A DNA stretch of 64,000 nt from Dimorphilus gyrociliatus (taxonomy: Eukaryota > Annelida > Polychaeta > Dinophilidae). The stretch spans positions 1,519,167-1,583,166 of the forward strand of contig CAJFCJ010000005.1 of the NCBI GenBank assembly GCA_904063045.1, given 5' to 3'. Made by a program: the position numbers and the translations under genes. The notes under the pieces are model-generated. The model did no database searches and was not told the origin of the DNA. It saw only the letters and a program-made list of their open reading frames with translations. Shown here piece by piece: positions 1 through 12,182 of the stretch; positions within the stretch are counted from its first letter, which is position 1, and every line of letters begins with the position of its first letter.

Positions 1-781
1 TATTTTTAGTTAGTTCATTTGAAAATTTACACTTTTTTCTACAGTAATCTTCCAACGAAAACTTATCAAAATATTCAAGAGCATCCATCCAAGTTCTTGA
101 TTCTATATCATCCATAATTTGTTCTTGAAATATTTGCATATTTTCGGCAATAGTAGAATTAGTTTCCGGTTTGTCAAAAACATAGCTAAAAGGGTTTTTT
201 TCCCTCAAAGCAGCTTTGTATCGCTTTATTCTTCCATTTAATGCAATTAAATTGTTATTGACGATCCTACGAAACGATGAAACTTTTATCGAAAAATTAG
301 ACATGATAGATAATGCAAATATGTGTGTAACAGGTATTTGAAGAGCGCCAAGTTCCCCTTTCCATCCAGACGGATCCCTATACGTATGAATTCGTCCACC
401 AACTCTATTGCTAGCCTCAAATATTTTCACCCTTTGGCCCATTTGCTGTAACAGTTTTGCTGTAACAGTTCCTGATATTCCAGCTCCCAGTATTATAACT
501 TTCTTTGACATATCCTTTCTTAACGGTCCTAAAAATTGAATTCAAATGTAGTTAGATCTTATTTAAGTATAGAATCTAAAAATCTCACCATCATTTAGGA
601 AATTGTAGTATTGAAAAAAGTCATATCTTGTAGGGGGTAAAGACATTTGATTAGCCCTTTCATAATGCAACTTCGGAGGATTTTTCGGATATCTATAATT
701 AGTGTTCGATACATGACAAACTGTAACTAACGGTTCAAACAATAAAATCACAAATAAACAGAATTTTTTACAATTTTCCAT
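1..781 (-). CDS. Secreted L-amino-acid oxidase-like flavoprotein, 5' part only (runs off the window)
   Basis: Two exons are visible: 589-781 (signal-peptide exon) and 1-528, joined across a 60-bp intron in phase 1. The start chosen is the ATG at 781-779; the open frame upstream of it has no ATG. The first 20 or so residues are hydrophobic, as in a signal peptide. About 70 residues in is the FAD-binding Rossmann motif GAGISG, followed by the GGRIHTYRD and GELGALQIP segments typical of L-amino-acid and polyamine oxidases. These enzymes oxidatively deaminate free amino acids to 2-oxo acids, ammonia and H2O2, and secreted ones often act in defence. The gene is a tandem paralog of the one at 2725-4418: same strand, same intron position and phase. 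The catalytic half lies outside the window, so activity cannot be judged. Confidence 0.85.
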
Positions 782-838
782 AACTGGCTCTCTTTCAATA
801 AAGTACAATAATGATTTAATATGCTTTTAGAAAAGCTC

Positions 839-1472
839 AAACTTAATATATAGGCCTTTTTCTATTCTGTAATGCACAACGAGTTTAATCATATTGAAGA
901 GGTTCACAATTTTTCAAAGCCTTAGATTTCGTTTTATTATTTAAAATTTCATCTTGGAAGGTGAGTTCTTTAAAAAAATCATCTATAGCACTATTTCATT
1001 TTTACACTCAATCATTATGTAATATATTTAATTTATTCAACATCTATAATATTATCAAAAGTTATTTTTGTCTATAGTAAACAATATTTCAAAACATTAT
1101 AGTAAGTTAGATTGCCGTGTAATTCGAAAAGCTATTAAAAAATCTTTTCATTAATTAATAACGAATTTTCTCTCTTTTTACAAGGAGCTAATCGATGTAA
1201 ATTTAACTGTATATGATCGTATTGAAAAATCCAATTTGTAAATATCAACTCCAATATTTGTTCATTTCCCATCATAGACAATTACTTTACATTCTAATCT
1301 AGGAAGCACAATAAAGATTAATATCACGATATATTTCCATAAAAAGAGTCTAATTTTTTCTGTGTATAATTTGAAAAGTTCTCTTTATCTACAGATTTTA
1401 ATAATTATTTTTAATATTTCAGATATAAACTTAGAAAGTAATACAATCCAACTTTAATTAACACTTCTACTC
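839..1472. other. Intergenic region between two divergent genes
   Basis: About 630 bp of AT-rich sequence between the minus-strand oxidase and the plus-strand SDR gene. It must contain both promoters. I see no coding exon, RNA gene or clear motif. Confidence 0.5.
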
Positions 1473-2598
1473 ATGAAAATGACACTCTCCTCTACTATTT
1501 TACGATTTTTAACTATAGTCATCCTGTTTGCTTCTACCTCTCAATGTAAATACGAATCTCGTTTATTTAAAGAAAGCTTTTATCATTTATATCTAACATT
1601 TTATTACTTTAAAGCTTTTCAAGATTGCGAAAAGGTCGAAGGAAAGGGGATAATCATTACGGGTGCTTCTAAGGGAATTGGTAGAGAAATAGCTAAACAG
1701 TTATCAAAATGTAACGTTAATTTGATGGCGGTCGGTAGAAATGTTGAAAATTTAGAATCATTGCAAGAGTTTATGACATCTAACAATGAAAAAGGAACGT
1801 TTACAACCCTATCCATAGACGTTGCAAAGGAAGGAAACCCTAAGAAATTAGTTCAAGTTATTATATTTCTTAGCTAAAACAATCATTCACTCTCTGTGAA
1901 AATAACGACTTATTTGCAGAAGGCTCTAACACAATTCAACAAGATCGATCACGTTTTTTTCTCACATGCCCTTTTAGGAAATTATTCCCACTTTACTGGA
2001 TTGGAAGAAGACTTCGATTTAATTAGACAGATGATGGAAGTTAATTTCTATTCAGTTACTCGTTTGATCGCAGAAATTACAAAATATTCTAAAGGTTATA
2101 TACCAAATTTTATAATATTTTCATCTCAACTGGGTAAGTTTACATTAAATAATCATTTGTAAAATTTCAAAAAGATGTTTACAGTTGCCGAGCCTCATCC
2201 TACGACATTCGCTTATTGTGTAAGTAAATCTGCTCTTATTGCCTTCGCCAAGACACTGCAATTTAAGCTTTATCAAAAGCAAATATCTGTAAAAATAGTT
2301 GATGTACCGGGAACTGGTATGTTTTTCTGTTTATATTATATCATATTTGCTTACAAATATAATTGTTATAATAGATACACATGGTCTCTATACAAGTCAT
2401 AAAATCTTTTATCACAATTATAATAATAAAGAACGCTCAAGTAAACTGGGGAAAGATTTCGATGAATTTTTCGAGTTGAAGGTAAAACCCCATTTGGCAG
2501 ATGTGAAAGATGTTGCTGAAGACATAATCTTATCAGCATTAGGCAATGAAGAACATGTTGACCTAGTGGAGAAGCATAAGCGTCATTCTGAATTATAG
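1473..2598 (+). CDS. Membrane-anchored short-chain dehydrogenase/reductase (11beta-HSD1/KDSR-like)
   Basis: Exons 1473-1856, 1920-2133, 2185-2316 and 2375-2598 join without a phase conflict to give 317 aa. The N-terminus is hydrophobic (ER signal anchor). The nucleotide-binding motif TGASKGIG lies at about residues 63-70. The catalytic motif is Y210-C-V-S-K214, preceded by the serine segment FSSQ at about 195-198 and by VNFYS near 170. The usual NAG loop is replaced by FSHALLG, which is unusual. The C-terminal PGTDTHG segment recalls the TDTPG of 3-ketodihydrosphingosine reductase, while the N-terminal half looks more like 11beta-hydroxysteroid dehydrogenase 1, so the substrate cannot be assigned. 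The gene is convergent with the oxidase at 2725 (126 bp between stop codons). Confidence 0.8.
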
Positions 2599-2724
2599 AA
2601 ATGCTTTGAATGTGATCTTTTATTAATTAGAACGCATAGTGATAACATTATTTGTAATACAGTATAAAAAATATAAACAAACTTTTTATTACATAGATAA
2701 CAAATCTTTATCAATGACGACTTT

Positions 2725-4418
2725 CTAGTCAGTTCTTTTCTGTATTTCTAGAGCCACCCGTATTCCACTTTCGACAGCACCTTCCACCCAAGCGTGACTA
2801 TCTGAAGTATGTTCCCCGGCAAAGTGTATTCTACCAGAAGATTTTTTCAAATTCTTGTTAAAATCATTAGAACATTGTTTGGGAAGGCAAAGAGAGAATC
2901 CCCCTAAACTAAAAGGATCATTCAGCCATTTATAAACTACTCCACTATCAAACACAGTTTTTACTTTCTTTCTGAACAGTGTTGATAACTTATTTAAATG
3001 ATATTCTATCAAGTCTAATTCCGATAAACCATTCAGCAAATGTGTTGTCCGACCTTCACCAACCCCACCATAAATTAGAGATCTTTCCACTTGTCTTCCA
3101 GGAATATTTATAGACCCTGTATGCCAATCAGTTGTGATATCACCTTGATAAATACCTTCAGATTCCCAAAAAGGCGTTTTGAATTTTTCAACAATTCTAG
3201 TTGCCGATTCAAAGTTCATATTGTTTATTGCCCTTTGTTTCTTTACATCAAGTTTTGGCTTAAAGTTGATTATCTTTAAGGCAGCTGTTTAAAAGGAATT
3301 TTCAAATGAATTAGGTATGTAATTTTTTTCTGTAACAGATATGAATTTGTCACCTATTGACGTTGCTACAATAACATACTCTGCACATTCTGTTTCTATT
3401 TCTGTACTTTTGTTTATTGAGTAATGCACGCATGAATATGTTTTACGATCGCTTATTCTTTGAACCTTTGCCTTAAATAGAATAGTATTATTGGCAAAAT
3501 CTTCCGATATCTTTCTAGGAAGGTTATCCAAACCATCCTTAACAACTTGCGGATATTCAATATTAAATGAGAACATCATTCTAATGAGTTCGTACATGCT
3601 CACATAACTTAAGCCTTCAAAATTCATGCAAAATAATATTTGTTGAATAGCTGCTTCTGAAAAGTTGCAACAATTTTCTAAATATTCTTTAACTGAAAAA
3701 CTATCCATATAAGTCATAGCCTTCTTCCAATCCAACTTCTCTAAGTCATCTAAAATAGCTTCTTCATACATTTGAATCAATTCAGACACAGTATACCTGC
3801 TCTCTTCCTTTGTAAAATCCAATTTAAATGGATTTTTTTTCAAGCTAAATATACTCTCTCGTAAACGGATCCCATTCATAAAAAGAAAATTTCGACTACC
3901 AGTCCGTTGGAATGGTACGATATTTAATGAATAATTTCTTATTAAAGATAGTACTAATTTATGACAATCTAGAATTTGAATAGCTCCTAACTCCCCCACC
4001 CAACCTGACGGATGTCTAAAAGTTTTAATACGGCCGCCAACTTTATCACTAGCTTCAATAATCTTAATGTTATGACCCATTTGTTTTAGCAGCCTACCCG
4101 CTGTTAATCCAGACATTCCCGCACCAACAATGATAACTTTTTTTGACGCTTTATTCCTCATTGGACCTAAAAAATAAGTCCTTAAATGCACATTTATATT
4201 AGAAAATACAATAGAACTATACCATGATTTAGTATTTCTAAGTATTTTTCGTAATTGAACCTCTTAGGTGGGGGTGCTATCCGTTGCATTCTTTGATGAT
4301 GCGCTTCAGTTTGTTCATTCTGTAACGATCTTAAACGTTTCTCCCAATGTTGACAAATAATTCTGGAAAAAGTTAAAAAAAAGAATGCAGAAAACTCTAA
4401 ACCACTGCAAATGTTCAT
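2725..4418 (-). CDS. Secreted L-amino-acid oxidase-like flavoprotein, complete
   Basis: Exons 4223-4418, 3354-4166 and 2725-3284 join in phase to a 522-aa protein, the usual size for the family. Reading straight on from exon 2 meets a stop; removing the 69-bp intron 3285-3353 restores the conserved segment around IAALKIINFKPKL. The N-terminus is hydrophobic (signal peptide). The FAD motif GAGMSG is at residues 80-85, then KVGGRIKTFRHPSGW. Near the C-terminus, IHFAGEHTSDSHAWVEG is the conserved second flavin-contacting segment of L-amino-acid oxidases. Expected reaction: L-amino acid + O2 + H2O to 2-oxo acid + NH3 + H2O2, extracellular or lysosomal. It is paralogous to the gene at 1-781. A minus-strand AATAAA at 2685-2690 lies 35 bp past the stop. 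Confidence 0.9.
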
Positions 4419-4423
4419 GATGA

Positions 4424-7122
4424 TATCTGAAAGAGTAATGAAATATAAAACTACTCTTGCAGCTTTTAAATCATTTATTTATTACAATTAAATCGACTTG
4501 ACTATTTACCTCTAACTGGGAGAACTCTCAAAATATTAAATACTATTTAATAAGCCCGAGTAGTTTAATAAAGTTATCTATTTTAAAATATTCTCCACAT
4601 TTTTAGTTTAAGAGTAGCTCAAGTTCAATATAAATGATTTTTTTCAGTAGATAATAGATATAATACCCATAATGCAATTTTGCTCTATTAATATTTGCAT
4701 GAAGAAATGTATATGTCAATGTTTGAAAATTAAAAACTGTTCCAAAACACTGAATAGAAAACGCATTATCGTGAGAGTATAATCATTATAGTGTTTTTTA
4801 AAGTTAACAAAAAACTGGTATCAGAAATCTCTCAAACAGGATTAAAACTAGTCTAATGTTACATTTATTAATTATTTATTGAAAAATATATCAGTTAAAA
4901 AAATAATGTATGTTGTTAAACAAAGACATCCTCTCCTGAAGTACTGGTTTACCTTACATTTTTTTGTTTAACGCGACTACTCTTAAGTAATTGTCGCAAA
5001 TGTTATAAAGATTTCTCAGATACGCAATCATAATGATCGATCATATTCAATTCATTCTTTCTTTAGAAAATTGTTTGAACAGCTACCTCAGTTACAGAGT
5101 TTGCTGATCTCAATCGAAGAACGTCTATTCGATTTTTTATTTCCTGGCAATTTGTTATTCCATTTTCTAAAAAAATAGTTACTTGTAGCTCTCCTTGAGT
5201 CAGGTGTCTCTAATTCAAGATATTGTACACCTGTTTCAGAAACTACAATAACCGTTACAGCTGCATCTTTATTATTTTGCTTAAAGAGTCTCTAAGCTTT
5301 TGAGCGTAACCTTCCTACGCAAACTTGTAAGAACATGATCAGCCGACGCTCCATCTCCTGCTCTACTTAACTCGGACAAGATCAATGTTAAACTCCACTT
5401 TCATTCTGCTACATACATCATGGCTAAAATGCAAGTCATGCAATTGAATGAAAATTAACTTCTATTGTTTCATTCATATTCTTAACATCCTTCTTTTCAT
5501 CCACTCCTATTGGAATAGTCTTTCAAAAAGACCATTTTTCCTGACTTCAATTACTTATTTGGCAGTACTTTCTCTTAGTGAACCAGCCACTATATAACTA
5601 TCAGTTGCGTTTTTTGGTCCCACTTTAATCATAGATTTAACGCCCTTGCAAATCAATGAAATGTACGTAGAAATATAACAATCAATAATGAAAACTATAA
5701 CTCTTGTAATCTATTAATATTTCTAGTAGTTACAATAGCCGTTGTACTTTGTGTAGTGAAAACATGTGCTTTTTCTATAACAATATCACTAGATTCACCA
5801 GTAAAAAATATGCTTATATATAACAGATGAAAATTCAACATAAAACGTTTCTACTACAATTCAAATAACTATACGAAATAAACTTTTAATGTGTGTTACT
5901 ACAAATATTTGAATTTCTGAACTGCCTCTTTCTCTCTGTTTACTCTGTTCAAAAAAGGTTCCTCAAGCTTTTAATAAGCTAATTGTTCAATCACCTAATA
6001 TTTATTTAGTAATATATCATCAAGACTATTATTAGATTAGAAACGTACAAATTATACAATGTTCTATTTATAAATTATTTATAAATCTGTTAAATTAATA
6101 AGTACCCATACTATATGTATTGAGCAACATTCTTTCATGTCCTAAACGCTTCGCAATTATGTGACAGCTTCAATGACTGTAATATTACCACCATTTTAAT
6201 GCCTTATACACAATTCATCATTGTAAAAAGTTAAACTCTCTCGCTCAGTTCAATCATTTTCAAAGTAAGCTAGTCATTCTAACAAAATATCAGCAGACAC
6301 TTAATTAAAATTAAGTGAATTTCATTTGAACTTTACAGAAATACAATAAAATAACTTGAATTAATTTTCTATAGCTATGAAATATCTTTGATCATATTAC
6401 CATTTCTAGTTATAATAAAAATGTGTCACATTCAATCGGTATTGCTCGCTAGTTATACTTAAATGTAAAAAAGAATTATTTAAAATAGCCCTTTATTTGA
6501 GATTGATGATGTTTGTATTGTTTTGTATGTTTTTAAATAGGAAAATCCAGTGAGTATTACAATATTGAGCTATTTTAAAGAAAATCATTTTTCTCTGTTG
6601 TATATACATATATTGCATATAAGTTAAGAATAAAATTGCTTGTTTTGAATTCAAAATAGTAAACGGTAGGTGTATATAATATTAAAAATAACTTTTCAGT
6701 AGTTTTACATTAATTCCATAAGAACAAAACATCCTACTCTTAAATATCTTAAAAGTATACAATAACGCCTTAAAAAAATACTTTATCTGTCTACACATTG
6801 CACAGCTGTAAATAATTGGTCTTTTAGCTAAAAAAAAATTATCACCATCAATCAAGATTTGGCATGCAAGCGGAAATTTAAATTAACAGCTAATTGCACA
6901 GAATGCAATTAGTTCAAAACACATATAACATGCGTTAGGGAAACATTACAGGTGCTGAAATACAATGTGAATAATAATTAACGTAAGCACATTGTGTTGG
7001 TATAACTTTAAAATTTACGAGCAAATTGTACAAAAATGTTTCTTTCAAGCATTTTGTGATATATTATGAATCAACATCTTATAAGAGAACAGAAATACCC
7101 GAGATCAGTAAAAATTTTGCTA
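4424..7122. other. Long intergenic region, no gene recognised
   Basis: About 2.7 kb, mostly AT-rich. The part from roughly 5,050 to 5,810 is less AT-rich and holds several stop-free minus-strand stretches that look protein-like but cannot be joined into a gene I recognise (see findings). No RNA gene, transposon ends or repeat array seen. Confidence 0.4.
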
Positions 7123-8720
7123 CTATTCTGATGCAGAGACGCCATCTGAAGCTTCTGCATGAACTATTCGAAAGGTATCGGGTGTTAAAGGTACAGCTGA
7201 AATCTGGACATCATCATTATTTGCAACAGTTTGCTGAACAACTTGAATTTGACCAGTTCGTAAAGCCTCCAATTGTTCAGGTGTAGCATGGAAAACTTGA
7301 ATTTCACTGTTAGGTGACGAAACCATATCTACACCTTCAATTCCAAGATTTAAGTCACTAGATTCATTTGTAACATATGTAGTGTTATTCCCTGAAGAAG
7401 ATGAGTTGGTGTTGGGGCGATTTTTGAAAGCTTTTACAGTTAATGGCATTCCTTTACTTCTTCTTCTGAATGCAGTTCGACACTTAGAATCAATATTTTG
7501 TTTAATTCGATGCCAATCGCCTTCTGATATACTAAATTTGTGAATTAAATGACACCTTATACCAAATATCATTAAAGGATCCAGCTGTTTTTTTCCGTGC
7601 TTTCCCATACCCGATAAATTGCTGACCGCCTGCGTTTCCCTATCAAATAAATAGTCCAGCAGTGTAAGTGCCATTTTTTCAGCTGATCTACAGTTTGTAT
7701 TTACATGCAATAAATTAGCTGGTGTAACAGGTGTTCTTACTCGTAGATTCGGATTATTTTCATCACCGAGCCATGATCCATTAGGATAGTCTGATTCGTT
7801 ATTTAGAGTGATGAGAGTTACATTTTGCGATACATTTGCATCAGCCGGGTTAGTTACTTCCGGCGATGGAGATGTGGGTGAACTCGGCAAACTCCCGTAA
7901 GAGCGTTTTTGAGACGTTGTCGGTTTACTTATATTTTGATTCATGTAGACACCTTGACGGGGTTGAGACGTTTCAAATTTTTGTTCTAATAATTTTATGG
8001 CATTAGTCTGTTTATCAACTCTTCTTTCTAAATTATCTATCTTCTTTTCAACATTACTTAAAGTTTTTTGAATTGTGTACAATAAACTTTTAATAGATGC
8101 TTCAGCCGTGAGCTCTTCAGATAGCCGCATTCTCTTGGAAGGTAATTCGATATGCTAAAAAGAAAACTTATTTACTTCTTGTCTCAGAATTTAAAATTTT
8201 CTAATAAAACGGAATATTTTTTTTAATATCATAATTTTTATATGGAAATTTTAATGCTATTATAAAATTAAGCATAATCTTTCTGACTTAGTGAATGACT
8301 ACGAAGAAAGAATTTGCTTTACAAATATAAAGCAAATTCAAGCTATTCCTCTTCCAAATCTCATAAATGGTTGTCAATGGGCCCTAATCAAAAACTATTT
8401 AGAAGTAAAACATACAGTTAATCCCTGCTGCACCCATGATATTTTAATCATCTCTTTAAAAATTTACTAGTTAGGCTGGATTAACTTTAATAATTTAGTC
8501 CTTGAATTGTTTTGCCAGATTTTGAAACAAATTTCGAAATTAAATATCTACAAAAATTCAAATGAATTAATCTTTAGGTTGTGTTTACCTCTTCTTTAAC
8601 GGATGTAAATGGATGTTCAGAATATATAACTTGCATAGAATCCATTAAGGTCGCATCAACCGTTCCCTCCACAGATGTCATATCCTCCGCATCCGTATCT
8701 GCGGCGTTCGAACTTGACAT
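7123..8720 (-). CDS. BANP: BANP, BEN-domain transcription factor
   Basis: Exon 1 is 8589-8720 (44 codons) and exon 2 is 7123-8154, joined in phase 0, giving 387 aa. Exon 1 is acidic. Exon 2 starts with a coiled-coil heptad region (KKIDNLERRVDKQTNAIK). It then has the conserved block VTLITLNNESDYPNGSWLGD followed by the BEN domain, recognisable from AEKMALTLLDYLFDRE, GKHGKKQLDPLMIFGIRCH and KQNIDSKCRTAFRRR, nearly identical to vertebrate BANP (SMAR1). In vertebrates BANP is nuclear and binds CGCG-containing TCTCGCGAGA promoter elements. The C-terminal tail is shorter than in mammals and rich in Asn, Ser and Gln. A 434-bp intron separates the exons. A further untranslated exon is likely, since the sequence just before the ATG looks like a splice acceptor. 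Confidence 0.95.
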
Positions 8721-9349
8721 CCTTTACTGCAAAAAAAAAGAACAGAATTGGTTTATTTATTCTTTTAAGTGTATAAATGCCGTTATTTTCAAATCAAATC
8801 ATTGGACTATTATTTATTATTTGCTAACATATTTTGTCGAGAACTTGAGATTTTTTTGAAGTATCTAAAGCCATAATTTCTTAGTAAGTTAGATTAGTTG
8901 TTTCATACGTTCGAATAGCTTGAAATTTACCTAAAATCTCGCCGATTCCTCGAGAAAAAACGATAATGGCGATCTTCCACGTTCGTTATGCAAATGAGCT
9001 GTTCCGTTGTACTCCCTACTTATTCTTTCCTTTCTTCATCCCCCCTCCCCATGTCGCACAGCTCTGAAGTTTAAACATGCTAAACTCATAATTATTTAAA
9101 TTATATAATATATTAGGCTACCTTTACTCCAGTAATTATTGTAAAACAGTCATTAATCTATTTTTATTAGTAAAGAACATATATATAATCATATGCAATA
9201 CATATTGAAGTGATTAACAAAGGAAGTGTATTTTCACTTTTGGTCTCAAGATACTAGTTTTAAAATATTCTTATAATTTTATGATAAATGTGTTAAGGCA
9301 AAATATGCAAGAAAAAGAATACTACTTTTGTATACAAACTAAAATAAAT
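8721..9349. promoter_or_regulatory. Upstream region of BANP and downstream region of VPS28
   Basis: About 630 bp. The stretch 8,940-9,010 is the most GC-rich part and is the likely BANP promoter. It holds TCTCGCC, a CTCGAGA and the octamer ATGCAAAT (8988-8995). No coding sequence is visible. The left end probably holds a BANP 5' UTR exon boundary. Confidence 0.4.
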
Positions 9350-10000
9350 TTAATGACTTTGCAACAATCTATTGAAAGCGGCATAAGCTGCTTCAAAGTC
9401 GCAGATCATTTGCCTCGCTTGATTTTCATCTAAAGTTTCGTGAGCACTCATATCTCGTAGTATTCTGTACCATTCGTCCACTTTTACTTTTCCTTCGAAA
9501 TCTGATGGGATCATGCTCAATCTACTCATCGTTGAATGCAAGTCAGTCACATCATGTAATAATTCGTCGCAGGCTCTTATATCCAATCTTAATCTATCCA
9601 TAACGGTGATAAATAATGACACAATATCTGCAATACCACGACTGGTTGAACCTTTATCATCCTTAATCGTTATGGGTCGGTCCTCCTTTATTCGTTCTAA
9701 AGCTGCGGGACAATTTAATCTCATACTCTTCATAAATGACTCAACATTTGGAAATTCTTCACATTTAACTTGTTTAAATGCGGCTTTGTTTTGAACTAAC
9801 AACTTGGAGCAGGCTGCAGTATATTCTTTTGGCAGAACACTGTCTTTTATATAAGCTTTTTCCAGACATTGTAATGTTTTTATTACAGCATATAGCTCTG
9901 CTTGATTATCATATTTCTCCCTCTCCTGAGCTGTTTTATATAGTTTAATTTCCTCCAGTAGTTCAGGTCTTACAGAAACATCATGATGTTGGGAATTCAT
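9350..10000 (-). CDS. VPS28: VPS28, ESCRT-I subunit
   Basis: Single uninterrupted coding exon of 216 aa (human 221 aa) starting at the ATG 10000-9998. VPS28 is part of the cytosolic ESCRT-I complex with TSG101 and VPS37, which sorts ubiquitinated cargo into multivesicular endosomes. The N-terminal core-binding half includes [20 protein letters not shown] and [13 protein letters not shown]. After the linker ([16 protein letters not shown]), the C-terminal four-helix domain ends in the conserved [19 protein letters not shown]. No intron is evident, unlike most neighbours. No truncation or odd residue seen. Confidence 0.95.
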   Translation of the reverse strand: MNSQHHDVSVRPELLEEIKLYKTAQEREKYDNQAELYAVIKTLQCLEKAYIKDSVLPKEYTAACSKLLVQNKAAFKQVKCEEFPNVESFMKSMRLNCPAALERIKEDRPITIKDDKGSTSRGIADIVSLFITVMDRLRLDIRACDELLHDVTDLHSTMSRLSMIPSDFEGKVKVDEWYRILRDMSAHETLDENQARQMICDFEAAYAAFNRLLQSH

Positions 10001-10593
10001 TATCGGTTTGGTAGTTTTTTTGGTGATTCACAATAAATACTCTGCGGTCCTACAATAAACCGATTCTTTGTACCAAAAGACTTTTACACAAAATCTCTGT
10101 AAACTTTTTCACAAAAAATTTTGTACATTTTTTAAACTGACCATAAATTTTAAAAATTAACTAATGTAAATATTATTTCAGAAAAAATTTCAATGCTTCA
10201 TTTACTAAAAGTGAAACGGAAGCAGATAAAGGTCAAGGTATAATGTCACCAATAGCGATCCGGTTATTCTTTTTATGAAATATAAAATTGCTGGCAATAT
10301 AGTCTTTTATCTTATATCGACATTATCATCAAAATAAAGTTCGAAGCCAGTAATCTGAAGGATAGTAGTTCATCTAAAGTAGTTCTGTTGATACTTTAGA
10401 CCCGCTGGTCAAAGTCTTGTTTATAAGTAATTTTAAAACAGTCAGTTACTCTGATTAAACTATTTCAAAGGGCAATTACTGTATTAGGTGACAACCAAAT
10501 GGATTACTTCGAACAATAAATTTTACTTTTAACATAGCCAGCATTTGCTTTATTATGTCAAACACTATCTAATATTATTAAACAGCATCAACT
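10001..10593. other. Intergenic region upstream of VPS28
   Basis: About 590 bp between the VPS28 start and the HSDL2 stop. AT-rich; presumably the VPS28 promoter plus the HSDL2 3' UTR. No coding or structural signal recognised. Confidence 0.4.
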
Positions 10594-12076
10594 TTACAAT
10601 TTTGAAGGAAGCTGTTTCATAAGTTTTTCTAACTTCATTGCAAGAGCCATATCACCCTTTATTTTCAGCTTACCGGACATAAACGCCATTGTTGGCTTTA
10701 GTTTACCCTGTAAAAATTCAAATAAATCTCAATTATAATTGAAATTCATATGCAGTTAAACATTACCCGAAACATCTTTACGAAGTCATCACTTTTAAGA
10801 GTAAGCGTAACTCCAGAATCACCAGGACAGTCGCCCTGTCCAATACTTCCCGAACCATTTTTCAAGTCAAGCCACCACTTTCCTTCTTCTTTGCCTTTTA
10901 TATCAAATTGGTACACTCCTTGGACTTTACTAACAAGATCGTCATTTAACAAACTCTTGACAACTTCGAAAGTCTTCCCAACTTCAGAGTTTGCGCCTCC
11001 TGAGGAAGATGAGGCTGGTTCAGATGATTGACTGACTGGAGCTTCACTCTCATTACTAAGGGCAGTACCGAAGTCATCGAGGAAAAAATCAACCAACAAT
11101 TTGGCATCCTTCTTAAAAGCATACTGACTAAGGTCAGTAACCCCGCTTTCTTTAAGGACGTCATCATCTATATAAAAGTTGCCTGTGTGATCCGTTGATT
11201 TGCTTAAAATAATATAAGCTGCGTCGGACATAATATCAACTTTTCTACAATCATCTTTAATACCAGCCCCGCCTCCTATCATCTCCATGGCTGCAGTATA
11301 AATTGCAGTTCTGGGCCAAAGCGCATTGACAGCGATCTTATGGGGCTTAAATTCTTCTGCCATACCCAAAGCACACATTGACATGCCGTACTTGGCCATG
11401 GTGTAAGCAACATGATTTTGAAACCATCTTGGTTTCATATTCAATGGTGGGGAAATGTTCAAAATATGGGCATTTGTTCCCTTCTTCAAGAATGGTAGAC
11501 AGGCTCTTGAGCAAAGATAAGTACCTCTGGCATTTATTCCATTCATTAAATCATACTTCTTCATATCTGTTGCCTCAGTCCCAGTTAATGATATAGCACT
11601 AGCATTGTTCACTAGCACATCAATTCCTCCAAAAGTTGAAGCAGCCTGAAAATATATATCAAACTCAAGAATATGAATAATTACATAACGAAATTTTGTT
11701 AGGAGTCCCACTTTCATTTAAGACTATGTACTATAAAGAGACCTTCATTTACTCTACTCATACCTGCTCAACAGCCGTGTTAACAGCTTTTTCGTCTCTG
11801 ATATCCACGACACAGGGCAAAGCTTTGCCTCCAGCCTCTTCTATCTCTTTAGCCGCCGAAAAGATGGTTCCTGGTAGCTTTGGATGAGGTTCTGCTGTTT
11901 TTGCAGCTATGACAATATTTGCTCCATCCCTAGCGCACTTGAGAGCTATAGCTTTACCTATGCCTCTACTTGCACCAGTTATAAAGATTGTTCTGCCAGC
12001 TAATGCACTGAAAAGTTTTGGAGTTAATATATCGAAGTTTATACATATATAATTGTTACCCTGTGTTTGCTGCCAT
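10594..12076 (-). CDS. HSDL2: HSDL2, hydroxysteroid dehydrogenase-like protein with SCP2 domain
   Basis: Exons 12060-12076 (17 nt), 11764-12007, 10767-11645 and 10594-10707 join cleanly to 417 aa (human 418). The SDR domain opens with ITGASRGIGKAIALKCARDG. The HSDL2-specific AAKTAEPHPKLPGTIFSAA and NNASAISLTGTEATD follow, then the catalytic Y-TMAK (HVAYTMAKYGMSM) and VNALWPRTAI. A Ser-rich linker leads to a C-terminal SCP2 sterol-carrier domain ending FMSGKLKIKGDMALAMKLEK. HSDL2 is a peroxisomal/mitochondrial protein linked to fatty-acid metabolism; its exact substrate is not established. It does not end in a classical PTS1 tripeptide but in SKL followed directly by the stop, which is itself the canonical peroxisomal signal. 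The gene is head to head with CRLS1. Confidence 0.95.
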
Positions 12077-12182
12077 TGTCGTTCGAGTTTTTGACTCTTT
12101 GTGACTCTTAGCGGTGTTCAAAGTCTTGAAACGAAAAACTCTTCGATATCAACCAGTTTCTATTGCAATCCAAAATAAAAAC
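12077..12182. promoter_or_regulatory. Bidirectional promoter of HSDL2 and CRLS1
   Basis: Only 106 bp separate the HSDL2 start codon (minus strand) from the first in-frame ATG of CRLS1 (plus strand). Both 5' UTRs and both core promoters must lie here or overlap the coding exons. No TATA box is obvious. Confidence 0.6.

Noticed and set aside
3285-3353. In-frame stop within the amino-acid oxidase, as if a pseudogene
   Set aside because: A standard GT-AG intron removes it and restores a conserved segment.
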